Source: Theobroma cacao (taxonomy: Eukaryota; Streptophyta; Magnoliopsida; Malvales; Malvaceae). From it: a DNA stretch of 64,000 nt. Position numbers and translations under genes: made by a program. The notes beneath the pieces were generated by a model. The model searched no databases, had not been told where the DNA came from, and saw only the letters and a program-made list of their open reading frames with translations. This document shows positions 1 through 12,087 of this stretch, in pieces. Every line of letters begins with the position of its first letter. Position 1 is the stretch's first letter. The stretch is from positions 13,301,513 to 13,365,512 of the forward strand of contig NC_030858.1 in assembly GCF_000208745.1 (NCBI RefSeq), read 5' to 3'.

Positions 1-296
1 AATCATTAAATATATATTTTCGGCTTACCTACTACATTTTTAGCAAGTTTCGAGGTTTTCAACAAAAATGACGAAAAATGTCCCTGTGAGCCAAAAAAAA
101 AACATGTTATGTTATGATTTGGAAATGATTTGTAATTCTTCGTATTTTGATTATTTGATAACTATTGCTCACCGGGGAAGTGCGAAAGCTGATACGAGAG
201 CCTTGCGAGGTTTCGATCGACATTCGGGGTGAAGAATGTTTGTCGAGGCTTCGCGGCGGATGTCACGGGCTTGATGGGGAGTTCCGGGTCGTGACA
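1..296 (+). mobile_element. 3' end of a large gypsy-type LTR (family T)
   Basis: The stretch is the reverse complement of the first ~300 bases of the LTR that begins at 44610 (and of the one at 51692), including the AT-rich part and the terminal CGGGTCGTGACA that closes the LTR at 296. It therefore reads in the LTR sense direction on +. No primer-binding site follows at 297, so it is either a solo LTR or the 3' LTR of an element lying to the left of the window. The base of the left flank is outside the window, so no target duplication can be checked; aaatc at 297-301 would be the right half. Confidence 0.9.
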
Positions 297-1018
297 AAAT
301 CATTGTTCATCTTATTCCTAAGCTTGTTTTTTATGATGTTTATAGTTGAAAATAACCTCTCACTTGTTGCAGTTGAAAAATGTTTTTTATTTTATTAACT
401 TTTATCACTTAAATGTAATTTCTTTTTAGTAGTTTTTATTATATATTTGTCATATCTTAGGTCATACAATTATGGTCTTGATCTCTTGTATTTATATGTC
501 ACAATTCTATGGATTGCCTAATTAGTATTTATTAGTTATTGGTAGGTCTGTTCTTGACGTATTGGTCTGTTTCCATAAGTGATAAGCACAAGCTCATGAA
601 ATTTGTTTCATTTTGACAAGGGATTAAGATAAAAACATGTGGCATTTGTTTTGGAAAAAAATATCATATAAAAAATTAAAGAAGTTTTGATTGTGGCGGC
701 AAGCACCCATGCACCCTTGAATATATATAAAATTGAAGAAAGAAATAAAAACTAAAAACAACTTACACGAATATACAAAAAAAAAAGATTATGAGTGATT
801 GACCTTAAAGAATTTTTATTCTGAAATGAAAAGTTTTAAAAGCAGATTGGAGTGTAAAAATGTTGATGTTGGAGGGGAAAAAATGAGATAACATTTTCAA
901 CCCTTTATTAGTATAATGACAAATAAACGGCGTTAAAAAATAAAAATATATCTTGGACACATAATGTATATAAGAAAATAAATTGAGGAGGAAATTGTGA
1001 GAAATAGTCCTCTTCATA
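297..1018. other. AT-rich spacer, nothing recognised
   Basis: This segment between the LTR end and the left MULE terminus has no reading frame with family resemblance, no RNA gene and no clear repeat. Short open frames here are what AT-rich DNA gives by chance. Confidence 0.5.
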
Positions 1019-1105
1019 AGGTGATTTCAGAAATAATCACCTATATAAAGTTATCTGTTTTTAGCCAAAAAGAAGCATGAGTAGACCAAAATACCCTTAA
1101 AAACA
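1019..1105 (+). repeat. Left terminal inverted repeat of the MULE
   Basis: It aligns with the reverse complement of 12088-12176: shared blocks are TTTTTAGCCA and the run AAAATACCCTTAA, plus AGAAATA near the outer edge. Identity is roughly two thirds by eye. The outer edge itself is an inverted repeat (GGTGATT at 1020-1026, AATCACC at 1035-1041). Confidence 0.6.
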
Positions 1106-1224
1106 TTGTGGCAAATTAAGCTCTCTATATCTCCCTCCCGCTAAAGAGAAAATAGAAATAAATGCTCAGTTGTTTGAGCTCGCTCATCTTTCTCTCTCAG
1201 CTCTTTGAGCTGTATCAACTTTGT

Positions 1225-1307
1225 CAACTCTCTGTTGAGCACCATTGTCATCAGCTCTCTCAGCTGATGAACTGTATGAGCTCTATCAACTCTCTGTTGA
1301 GCACCAT
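1225..1307 (+). repeat. 62-bp spaced direct repeat in MULE 5' region
   Basis: The phrase CAACTCTCTGTTGAGCACCA occurs at 1225 and again at 1287, within a stretch also rich in AGCTC and GAGCTC. It sits between the left terminal repeat and the subterminal array, upstream of the transposase. Confidence 0.6.
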
Positions 1308-1469
1308 CCTCATTGGGCTATTGTCTATCTCTCGATATCTGGCCATATTATCGTCGATTAACAGACCTTATAGCAAAGATGATATCAAGGTATGTTATTG
1401 GGTTTATTACTGCAACACATAAAATTTTGAAACTTTTTGTGTAAATTAGAACATGGATTAGAAACATTA

Positions 1470-1945
1470 CCCAGAGTTGTTACACGCCATGCATCTATAA
1501 CATGTGTTAGTGTTATTTTAGCATGTTACGGCATTGGTTATTGTATTTTAGGGCAGTTCGTGTAACGAGTCAGTAATTACACTAATTGATGTGTCAGACG
1601 CCATGCATTTATAACACGTGTTAGCGTTTTTTTTAGTGTGTCACAACATTGGTTATGTTAGGGCAGTTCATGTAACGAGTCAGTAATTACATTGATTGGC
1701 ATGTCACACGCCATGGGCATTTTAGGCCAGTTCGTGTAAGGAGACAATAATTATAGTGATTGGTGTGTCAGCGTTGGCGTGTAACAACATTTGACTTGAT
1801 ATACATGGCATGTAACAACATTTGACTTGATATGCATGGCGTGTAACAACATTTGACTTGATACGCATGGCGTGTAACAATATTTGACGTTATATGCATG
1901 GCGTGTAACAACATGACTGACAAATTCTAGAACACGGCATGTCAT
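1470..1945 (+). repeat. Left subterminal repeat array of the MULE
   Basis: Two interleaved units are visible. The first repeats 'gtgtaacgagtcagtaatta' with a following GTGTCA and 'acgccatgca'. The second (about 1785-1915) repeats 'atttgacttgatatgcatgg' followed by CGTGTAACAAC four times at roughly 35-bp spacing. The same units occur inverted at 10010-10200, making this part of a long, degenerate terminal inverted repeat. The array precedes the transposase. Confidence 0.8.
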
Positions 1946-1984
1946 ATAATATGTTAAATGATTGATAATTTTTTTTTGTTTTCA

Positions 1985-4965
1985 AAATTTCAGTGGGGTT
2001 CCAATTGTGTGGCTTGTGATAAGACACGGTGGTCAGTGGGTGGATGGCATTTACAAAGGTGGTGAGTCACGAATGAGAAGGGTTAGGAGTGATTTGTCGT
2101 TTGTGTGCTTAATGAAGTTGTTTGAAGATGTTGTTAGGGTAAACTCAGAAATTGACGACATTGAGTTACATGCATTGATCAGTACACTTAGAGAGCTATC
2201 ACGGCCAATTATCAAGGACAATGAGGATGTTGCATTAATTCTGCAAGAATAGAGGAATGTTCCGGTTGTGTATGTCAGCATTAAGGGACGCCAAACAATG
2301 TTATGTCACATGAAGAAGCTGAACAACATGGTAATCAACTCAATCAAAATGAGATTTACAATGCTTCACATATACCACAGCATTCGGTCCGTAACCCACA
2401 ACAATGGCAATTGACGTATGCATAAGAGTTTGTGTAGTCTAGTAGACACACGACATTCACAGAACAGTTGGCTGCACAATTTCAATCAGAATGTACATTG
2501 AACCAAATAGTTACTTTTGTTTAACAAATGCAATGATCGGGTGAAACTGTACAGGGTGTAATGGCATTTTGAAATGAGAATGTGACACTTGAGGATAACA
2601 TTGCAACGTTGGAGGGTGACACTACAACACTCAAGGATAATACTACATCTAATGAGGGAAATGAGGATTTGTTCTCTGCCGGTAAAGATAGATTTGATGA
2701 CAATTCAGATGATGGGCTTGATGAATGGCATGATGAGAGTTCAGACGATGATTGGCTTTATGACAGTGACATTCCAATTTGCAATAATGTTGAAGGTGAA
2801 ACGGAACCTGTTAGAGGTGTTGATGTAGGAAATGTTCACTATGATGATGTCATATACAATAACCCCATCGTTGATGAGAATGGGATTCGTTCCCTTGATA
2901 CATTGCTCTATGACAATTATCAGGAAAGGGGAAATGCAGGAATATCTCATACGTGGGTAATTTCAGGTGCAAAAAGGTTTTCCTTCCAAACAATTACAAC
3001 TGAGGAGTCGACATGTGCAGATGATCGCTTATACAAAGAAAGAATATTTTCCTCGAAGGTCGAGTTGAAACGAGCTTTGAACATGTTGGTTCTAAAAGAG
3101 CATTTTGGGATAAAAGTAAAAAGGTCATGTAAAGGTCGTTATAAGGTTGGTTGTAAGGACAAGGCATGCAAGTTCAGTGTGCGTGCAACGAAGTTACCTG
3201 AAGGAGGATAATATTGGCAAGTTCGGACATTCCACAATGTAACATGTGTACTGTCAATGGTTTGCAAGGGTGATTTGCAACCGCGAGTGCAAAGATAATT
3301 AATGAACTTATGTCACATAAGCTTCAAGCTAATAGAGTAGCATTGAGTCCTAAGGACATAATTGGTGAGATGAGGATTCAGTGGGGATTGGAATGCTTGT
3401 ATGGTAAGCTTGGCAAGCGAAGGAGTATGCAGATAAGCTTGTTTTTGGTTCCCCAGAGGAGTCATTTCAACTACTACCCTTGTATTTTTATATGTTGGAA
3501 CAAGAAAATCCTGGCACAGTCACTGCAGTGGCTACTGATGAGGCAAAAATATTCAAATATTGTTTCTGGTCATACGGGGCTTGTATTCAGGGGTTTAGAA
3601 ATGTAATACGTCCTACGGTTGCAATTGATGCGAGACATCTGAAAGACAGGTTCAAAAGTGTTTTGTTTATCGCTATACGCAAATATGCGAACGAATGCAT
3701 ATATCCAGTTGTGTTTGGCATCGGACATGTTGAGGACGAAGACTTGTGGATGTGGTTTCTTAGCAAGCTGCATGATGCGGATGGTTATCCTAAAAACACT
3801 ATATTCATTGTTGATCAGCATCTCGGCATTAAGAAAGCAATCCAAAATGCATACCCAGAAACGCACCACGGTTTATGCGGTTACCACTTGAAGAAAAACT
3901 TTAAAAACAAGTTCAAGTGCGTCGAGATTTCTATGATTTTCACCCTTGCTCGAGATTGCTATAAGGTTTTCAATTTCAACAGACATATGAACCAGCTCCA
4001 ACAGATTCACGCGAAAGTCCACGCTGACCTTATGAGAATAGGCCTTAATAGAGGGGCACGTGCATGTTCACCAGCAAGGTGATACCAAATGATGACATCC
4101 AACATTGCAGAATGCGTTAACTCATGCTTAAAGCATGAAAGACAAATGCTAATCACTATTTTGATCAAGTTCATCAAAGACATGTTCCAGCGTTGGTTCC
4201 ATGACTAGTACGAGGAGGCCATCAAGGTGACCATGCCTCTCAGCCCTTGGGTTGCCAAGCAGTTGAGCAAATGGTTCAATGATGCACATCGCTTTATGGT
4301 TAAACCTATCAATTGAGTGGAGTTCAAAGTTAAAGACAGAAAGATGGACAGACTTGTCAACCTGTCCACGAAGACGTGTTCATGTTGTGAGTTCCAAACA
4401 GATTTATTGCCATGCAGCCATGCCATTGCAACAATAAGGTCAGAATATCTTTATTTCTTATTTGAACCTTAATTGACATAGTATTTACATTGTGCTTGAA
4501 CATTGAGTTCATTGTATTTTTTTAGTAAATGCAAACATGAAGCCATTGAATTCTGCGCTGACTACTACAAGACAATTGTTTTGGTGGAGTGTTATGCGGG
4601 GTCCATTCACCCAGTAGGGCATCCTAGTGAGTGGGACATCCCCCTTCATGTGCAACAAATTATCATCTTGCCACCACCTTGGTGAGGCCAAGTGGGAAGA
4701 CTTAGGAGGAAAAGGATTCCATCGGCCGGTGAAGGCAGTCGAACACGGAGATGTTTGCAATGCAAGAGGTATAGGCATAACAGACAAAATTACCCATCCC
4801 CATTTGCAATTCCATCCACAAATCCGACACCATCTTCAAGTCAATGCCGACCAAAAGCATGTTCAAGTTACAAACAAACCGGTCACACACGCAACAACTG
4901 TCCAATACGAAAGACAATGTCTGAAAACGTAGGGTGTCTTGTGGATGAATACAGCTTATCGGCCT
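1985..4965 (+). pseudogene. MURA-type MULE transposase, degenerate
   Basis: The sequence resembles MuDR-family transposases throughout. In order: an N-terminal PB1-like part with IVWLVIRHGGQW (about 2006-2252); an acidic Asp/Ser-rich linker; a MuDR DNA-binding domain with RLYKERIFSSKVELKRAL and two-Cys GCKDKACKF (about 3025-3208); and the DDE core (about 3440-4170). Visible acidic positions are VAIDARHL, FIVDQHLGI and NIAECVNS, with the CGYHLKKN motif between the last two. A SWIM zinc finger (CSCC..LPCSHA, about 4378-4436) follows, then a likely intron (about 4440-4527, GT...AG) and a C-terminal part with broken zinc knuckles. The gene is dead. Examples are TAA after the DNA-binding domain (3209), a frameshift near 3415-3470, TGA at 4081, and further stops near 4206, 4315 and 4683. 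The second knuckle has Tyr where the second Cys belongs. Confidence 0.9.
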
Positions 4966-4969
4966 AACT

Positions 4970-5639
4970 AAATGTGTAACCTATGTGCAATACATTGGTT
5001 ACAATTTGTTCTTACAGTATCTTACATTCATTCATATTTGGATTTTGTGTTTGTTAGTTTCCTCTTGTAGATGACTCTTTATTTTTTTATTAATTTTGTA
5101 GATATATTATTTGATTATTCATTTTATTTTGTCCGTAGTATAGGGACTTGCGAAGTCCTTATACTGTTACCCATTTTCTCACATTTTATTACTACTTTTA
5201 TTAAACAATGAATGATTTAATTTAATTCCTTTCTAAATCCTAATATTCAATTTCTTTTTGTAATTCTTTAACTACAACGGTTATTTTATGTTATTAATAC
5301 CTCCATATAAAACTTTAAGCCAATCACTTAGCAAAACAATAATAATATTGTACCGAGGAGTTTACTTCAAATGATGCAAGTATAGAAAGAGAAAATTTTC
5401 GACTAATTAAAACCATATCATATGGAAATTTAAGATTAAAACACATGATTTGACCAAACAAATTTAAAAATTTATGGATCATCCAATCAAATTTTATCTA
5501 TGAATCATCATTATTATTTTTTATCAAATTAAAACATTTTAAAAATAAAATTGAAATATAAAGACAAAAATGAACAAAAAAATATTTTATGCTAAGCTAA
5601 TAAAAGAAATGCCACATGGCAATTTTGATAATTTGGTGT
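4970..5639. other. AT-rich region between the two MULE genes
   Basis: It holds the presumed 3' flank of the transposase, with no coding resemblance. It is very AT-rich and runs straight into the 117-bp array. Confidence 0.5.
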
Positions 5640-6345
5640 GGGGGTGACGATTAGGTTGTAATTGGTAGATGTCAATGACATCTTGTGGTGACACGCTGAG
5701 TAGAAGTCGATACTTGGCGTGACACACTGAGTGCATGTAGATTTTTGTGGTAATACGCTGACTTCTTGTAGTATTGTGGGGTGACACGGCACGCCTCAAT
5801 TCTAGTGACACGTTGAATGCATGTAGATTTCTGTGGTGAGACGCTGACTTATTGTAGTATTGTGGGGTGACACGGCATGCCACAATTGTAGTGACATGCT
5901 GAGTGGAAGCAGATACTTGGCGTGACACGCTGAGTGCATGCAAATTTCTGTGGTGACACATTGACTTCTTACAGTATTGTGGGGTGACACAGCACGCCCC
6001 AATTCTAGTGACACGTTGAGTGGAAACAAATACTTGGCGTGACACACTGAGTACATGTAGATTTCTGTGGTGACATGTTGACTTTTTGCAGTGTTGTGGG
6101 GTGACACAACACGCCCCATTTCTAGTGACACGCTGAGTGGAAGCAGATACTTGGCATAACATGCTGAGTGCATGCAGATTTCTGTGGTGACACGCTTACT
6201 TTTTGCAGTATTGTGGGGTGACACGGCACTCCCCAATTGTGGTGACACGCTGAGTGGAAGCAGATTCTTGGCGTGACACGCTGACTTGTTACAGGATTCA
6301 GGGGTGACACGCTATGCTCCAATGGGGTGACACGTCAAGTGGTTG
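5640..6345 (-). repeat. 117-bp tandem array in the centre of the MULE
   Basis: Units containing GAGTGGAAGCAGATACTTGG start at 5901, 6018, 6135 and 6252, exactly 117 bp apart; an earlier, less regular unit starts near 5697. Each unit carries several GTGACAC heptamers, and I count about 18 exact ones in ~700 bp. Because the unit length is divisible by three, open frames on - run through the array and give repetitive proteins. I regard those as by-products, not genes. The array lies between the 3' ends of the two convergent MULE genes. Confidence 0.9.
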
Positions 6346-6350
6346 CAGTA

Positions 6351-9300
6351 TTAATTTAAAGGCACTGTGTTTGAATTGAGAAAGAAAAAGTAATGTATAA
6401 AATGTACAAATATTAAAATTAATAAAATTAATTGTATATACAAAAAAATGTATAGACAAAGGTCGATATGTTCAGGGTTCACTCTCACAACTGTTGGAAA
6501 AATTTCTAAAGCATGTTGGCTACGCATATTTGAAATCATATTCTGCTTAACTCTGATCGATTCCAATTGTAAAATATCGTCAATGTACCCTATCATGAAC
6601 ATACGGCAGTTGACACTATCATTCTGCCGATGCACTTTAGCTTTTGGGAAATGAATTTCCAATGGCATCGGTGTCAAATCCATGTGTCTTTTGGCGTGTT
6701 TTGTTGAAATAACCGACTTGGTGGTAGATGATTGGCATAATTGTCGTAAGGGGTGTCATCTGAGCCGCACGCACTCGTTATCCTTAGCATCCGAAGTTCT
6801 TGCAGAGTCTACCACTTTGATCATCCACCTCATCAAGTCGATCTTCACTACCACCCAATGCCCACGCACATTGCAAGGCACAAGGATGAAATCGACATCT
6901 TCTCATTTTTTGCCGTATGTCAACTTCTCACCCTCCACGTACCCCCGCAACCTATCTGGAATTTTCATAGTGGACCGAGCATCTTCAATTGGAAATGCGG
7001 TGTGTAGCATATGGATGGTGTCCTATGAAGCATGTATGCATTAGCTTACATTTAATGCAATCAAAAACTTAGTATTTTCAGAATTGAAAATTTTTCAAAT
7101 AAACTTACGAAGAATATTGTGTCAACCATGCATGCATGGGGTGTGTACAGCCTCAACTTCGGCCATGTCATCCACTTACAAAGTACGCTGAGGTATGCGT
7201 CTATTTGTTCACTAGTCATTTCTTCTTTAGGATCCTCTAATGTTATGAAAAAGTCAACCCCTTAATCCCATAAGATCTCGACGTTACGCCAGCATATGTA
7301 AGGGAATGAGTTTGAAAAGCCTTGGTGGATTAATGTTTCATTAAAAAATAATATTTGCAATGTTATTTATGAGCTTACCTTGTGCACTTGTCTTTCTTGA
7401 AAGCTTCGCACACTTCCACCATTAAGTTCTTTTGATCCCGACGGCTCAATGAGGGGTCAACGTACGGGCTTGCCATGTATTTGCTCACCATTTTAACCCG
7501 GGCTTGCTCATTTGGGTATGAAATTTGTGTTGCATGATGATGGACATCAGACGACTCTGGTGACGACAATCGTGACCCGCTGGCTTCAGGAGTGCTATGA
7601 GGAAGATGGTCCCCTTCAGCCTGAAGTGATGCAAGGTTCCCATCCCCTCCTACTATTGCCTTGACTAATGCATCGACATTAGGAAGACCTGCTGCCTCCC
7701 CTCCCGCAAATGCATTGATAATTGGATCAGCCTCAGGAATATGATCTCCTTTAGCATCATTTGATTGAAAGGTCACATCTCCTGCCATAGCATCATCTCC
7801 GTCATCACCAACAACGTCATCGTGAATGTGAACACCAAGTTCATCATGCTACTCATCATCAGCATCATCGTGGTCCTCACCAGCATCGTGAGATGAAGGA
7901 CCGCCCTACAGAACGAGACAAATGGAAAAATCTGTTAGCTCATAAAATACCACAAATCATAAACCGAGAACAAAAAATAGAACTACACTTATTAAAAGTA
8001 AATGACCAATATATGAGTGAAGATAGAATAATGTACTTGTGATTTCAAGCCCTCTAGAATCCGAGCAACCACACGGTTCTCAAACGCTTGCATTGCCAGA
8101 GTCAATGACTGAATTGAAGCCTTCAGTTTCGACATATCTTTTTTATGCCGGTGCATGATCCGTCACAGCTGACACTTCGTGACTACTCTGTCATTAATTC
8201 TTGTAGAATGGGTCAACTGCAATAACATATACTACTGTGTTATTCAATAATCATATATGAAATTATTGAACATTAACCGTCAAAACTTGAATATCCTTAC
8301 CGATGGCACGTTACCACTGTGCGGTTAAGTAGGATCGATCAATGGTTGAGGAGCTACAATCGCATCTCTCAACTGTAATGATAAAAATTACTGTGTTACT
8401 TGATAAACATATGCAAAAATGTTGAACACAAACTGTTACAACTGATCTTACCGATGGCTTGTTAGCACTGTGCATCTGAAGAGGACCTCTCGATGGTTGA
8501 GGAACTGTCGTCGCATGGTCCAACTGCAAACACAGATATGTTAGTTGATAATTTTATATGAAATTATTGAACATAAACCATTACAACTGTCCTTACCGGC
8601 TGTTCACTGCCATTGCCTTGGTAGTCCCTTTCCTCCATTAACTCAGGGCCTGACAGCTCATCCACTAAAACAGCGGCAGTGCTCCTTCATTTCATGCCAC
8701 CAATGGCTCTTTTCTCCTTTAAGTTTCTCCTCTTTTCCCTCGCACCTAAGCCCCAGTCCGCCCAATCCTCCATGTGCCCTACTGGCATGTACTGGTGGCC
8801 CTCAGATAATGGGACATCAATGTCCACAAAATACTCCCAACTGGCCTCATCCGGGGTGGGCTCCAAGGTCTCGACTGCCCACAATTGCAAAATAGGGATT
8901 GTGATTAAATTTTAGGGAAAATTATTATACAAATGCACAACAAAATTAGTAGCTGGTCACTCACCGGTTGAGATAACTCTAACTTCTCAACTGCTTTGTA
9001 GAAGCCTTTCGGCTTCTGATTGCATTGCCATTTGCACATATGTGAGTAGACGTTGTCCTTCAGACCAGAGGGGGCAACTATTTTTTGGAAGGCCGGAATT
9101 GCCTCCATGGCCCAGAACTACAAGTCAAATGTAACATTATCATATCGTAAATGATAAACAAGTGCAACCATAAATTTTTATGTCAAAAGGAAACTGATAT
9201 ATGTTACATGACAATACTTGTATCATTCATGCGAATCCGTAAATGTTGAAATGTAAACGAGTAGCCTTCTGTAAGTTTGAGGCAGGCACTTCGAACCCTT

Positions 9301-9957
9301 TCAAAAGGTAGTCCTTGGTTAGCCTCCCAACATAGTGACCCCATGGGAAGGCATTCCAAGCGTTGATGTCCTCTACTAATGACAATAGCCAAGGCGTCAC
9401 CCGTCTACAATAGTCTTGACCAAATAAAATGTTATTCGCGATCAAGACAAGTGACATCTTGGTCTTGTTGCCTGGTCGCTGAAAGTTGTCTTCGCGGAAC
9501 GTATCAAGCAACTCCTGTAGCTTAACGCTTTGCTACCCATTCCAATATCTCGCATGAATATCGTCCACAACAACCTCATACAATCGTCTAAACACATCTG
9601 GCATTGAACCAAACTTAAGTCCGGTGATAAAGCAAAACTCCTGCTTTAATATCCTTGCCTTGCTCTTGGCAATGGCAAACCATAGCTCATGCTCCATTGA
9701 CTTTCTCTCATTGATTCGACGAATCATGATGTTATGCAGGAGACCAACGCTGAAGTAGCCTTGTGGATATACGTCCAACAGCATTCCGAAACACATACGC
9801 TTGACTTCATTGTACTCCCCTTTCTCTTGGAGAGTCTTGTTGATGTAATGCAGTTGCGACCACTTATAGTGGGTGTTAATAGCGACATTGAACGCCCACT
9901 TCTCCCTTGGCATAAGAAGCAAACTATTAAGATCCTCATACTGTCTGGACTGCATCT
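6351..9957 (-). pseudogene. DUF1985 + Ulp1-like cysteine protease gene of the MULE, degenerate
   Basis: Read on -, the gene starts after a splice acceptor near 9958 (MQSRQYEDL). It encodes a DUF1985-type domain (about 9957-9230; KRMCFGMLLDVYPQGYF, KSKARILKQEFCFITGLKFGS, ITPW-like RRVTPWLLSL). Further exons follow: FWAMEAIPAFQKIVAP (about 9110-8975), ETLEPTPDEASW (about 8885-8600) and short linker exons around 8525-8456, 8372-8300 and 8220-8040. Then comes an Asp/Ala-rich exon with SYPNEQARVKMVSKYMASPY (about 7905-7378). The end is a Ulp1-like peptidase C48 domain (about 7000-6550). The protease triad is visible: His in NVRGHWVVVKI (6858-6860), Asp in KVVDSART (6808-6810) and Cys in NDSVNCRMF (6606-6608). 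Breaks include a TAG in RYWNG*QSV (about 9534) and stops around 7100-7330. A Ulp1 domain on a MULE defines the Kaonashi type. Its role in the element is unknown; deSUMOylase-like activity is inference from the family. Confidence 0.85.
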
Positions 9958-10009
9958 GTAAAACATGGCACACATGCACGAGTGAGTTAACCCATAATGT
10001 GCAACAGGG

Positions 10010-10200
10010 TATACTGAAGAAAGAAATAAATGTTGTTACATGCTATGCATATCTAGTAAAATGCTGTTACACGCCATGCATATCAAGTCAAATGTCGTGA
10101 CACGCCATGCATATCAGTGTTGTGACACACTAACCACGACGTCTCATGACACGCCAATCACTATAATTACTGACTCGTTACACGAACAGTCATGACACAC
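10010..10200 (-). repeat. Right subterminal repeat, inverted copy of 1470-1945
   Basis: The reverse complement repeats the left-side units: GATATGCATGGCGTGT, ATTTGACTTGATATGCATGG and GTGTAACGAGTCAGTAATTA with GTGATTGGCGTGTCA. It directly precedes the start of the DUF1985/Ulp1 gene, mirroring the position of the left array ahead of the transposase. Confidence 0.8.
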
Positions 10201-10740
10201 TAAAAACCCTAAAAACTAGTTAACCCACAGCACGCCACGAAGAGCCGTGACACACTAAAAACACAAAAAACTAGTTAACCCACAACACGCCATATGCAAT
10301 CGTGACACGCTAAAAACCCAAAAAACTAGTTAACCCACAACATGCCACGAACAACCGTGACACGCCCTAAACCCAAAAAACCAGTTAATCCATAACACGC
10401 CATGTGCAGCCGTGACACGCTGAAAAAAAATAGCTAACCCACAACACGCCACAAACAACCGTGACACACCCTAAACCCAGAAAACCAGTTAACCCACAAC
10501 ACACCATGAACAACCGTGACACGCTAAAAACCCAAAAAACCAGTTAACCCACAACATGTCATATGCAGCAATGACACACTAAAAACCCAAAAAATCAGTT
10601 AACCCACAACATGCCACGAACAACCGTGACACATTTAAAACTTAAAAAACTAGTTAACCCACAACACGCCATATGCAATTGTGACACGCTAAAAATCCAA
10701 AAAACCAATTAACCCACAACACGCCATATGCAAACGCAGA
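10200..10740 (-). repeat. 55-bp tandem array near the right end of the MULE
   Basis: About ten units share AGTTAACCCACAACACGCCA and CCGTGACACGCTAAAAACCC. AGTTAACCC starts at 10218, 10273, 10328 and 10383, so the period is 55 bp. Every unit carries one GTGACAC-type heptamer. There is no coding sense. Confidence 0.9.
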
Positions 10741-11109
10741 CCCCCTTCAACACTTTGGTACGACCATAAAACCAAGAAGAAAAAAATTTAAGCAAAGCAT
10801 AACAATTGCAAAAAACACCAACATATCAAACCAACCCAGCAAAAAATCAACGAATAGAAGAAAGTTTTAATTTTAAACTGATTGACCTCTTCATTGATAA
10901 CCAACATTGTTGTTGTGATGTAGTTAACCTTGCAAAGAACGAAGTCAAGCTCTCTACTTCCTTTCAAAATGAGGAATGAATGCAACTCTCTTACTTCTTT
11001 CACATAGACGTTTGCGATTTCATAAAAATATTTAATTAAAATGAAATGGCCTTTTATATTCATTTCATTCATTTAGTGGAAGTCCAAATGGTTTCCTCGT
11101 TATTTGCCT
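10741..11109. other. MULE spacer between two right-hand arrays
   Basis: This is AT-rich sequence without recognisable genes; open frames here show no family resemblance. Confidence 0.45.
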
Positions 11110-11765
11110 ACCTTCTTTCAGACCATGGCATGTCACATATTCAACCCATGGCATGTCACATGTTCAAGCCATGCCGTGTCACACGTTCTGACAATGGCCT
11201 ATCACACACTATAAATCTTGCCGTGTCACACCCGTGTTACATATTATCACCGTGCCGTCTCACACATTATCACTCTGCCATGTCACAGATTCCCTCCATA
11301 GAGTGTCACAAACTCTGAACCCTGCCGTGTCACAGATTCCCTCCATGGCGTGTCACACACTCTAAACCTTACCGTGTCATAGTCGTGTCACACATTATCA
11401 CTGTGTCGTTTCACAAATTATAACCCTTCCGTGTCACACGTTCTAACCATGGCGTGTCACACACTCTAAACCCTGTCGTGTCACACTCGTGTCACATATT
11501 CTCACCGTGCCGTCTCACACATTATCACCCTACCGTGTCACAGATTCCCTCAATGGTATGTCACACACTCTAAACCCTGTTGTGTCACAGCCGTGTCACA
11601 TATTCTCACCATGACGTGTCACACATTGTCATCATGCCGTGTCATAAACTCTATACCCTGCCGTGTCACAGTCGTGTCACATATTCCCACCATACCGTGT
11701 CACACATTCCCACCATGTCGTTTCACAAACTCAAAACCCTACTGTCACACAAACGTGTCATATAT
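11110..11765 (+). repeat. GTGTCACA-rich irregular array at the right end of the MULE
   Basis: Phrases of the type 'ccgtgtcacacattctaaac', 'atggcgtgtcacac' and 'gtgtcacatattctcaccgt' recur every 20-30 bp. Longer blocks are repeated as well: the stretch around 11320-11480 resembles 11540-11700. The heptamer GTGTCAC is the common element, here on the opposite strand from the 55-bp and 117-bp arrays. Confidence 0.85.
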
Positions 11766-12087
11766 GGCTTGTTATAGCATGATCATTTCCTACTTCAGAT
11801 TCACATCTTTTTCCTTTTGATTCACCACCGTATCAGGGATTTCTGGTTTCACATCATTCTCCAAGCTTTCGATTTATCACGGCCAGTCCCTTGTTCGGTT
11901 CTTCTCCAATTATATGAATGCCATGCCCGAAATATCTAAAAAATCATCTCATGCAATATTATTTTATTTTGCATAAGCTTCGCAAAAAAATAGATGTTTT
12001 GCACAAAATTAAATGTTCGTAAATTCTTTGCATATTTATTTTTTTATTTTCTGTTTATTTGAGAGTGCGCGTCAATGAAGATGACTC
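11766..12087. other. MULE right subterminal sequence
   Basis: Unstructured AT-rich sequence lies between the last array and the right terminal repeat. No gene or repeat was seen in it. Confidence 0.4.

Noticed and set aside
165..398. 77-codon frame at the window start
   Set aside because: It crosses the LTR end into AT-rich spacer and has no family resemblance; the sequence is explained as LTR.
5640..6345. Long repetitive open frames on - (up to 191 codons)
   Set aside because: They result from a 117-bp repeat whose length is a multiple of three; the protein is a copy-number artefact with no domain.
10200..11765. CRISPR-like or satellite arrays
   Set aside because: Regular repeats in plant nuclear DNA inside a MULE; repeats are imperfect, there are no unique spacers, and the setting is eukaryotic.
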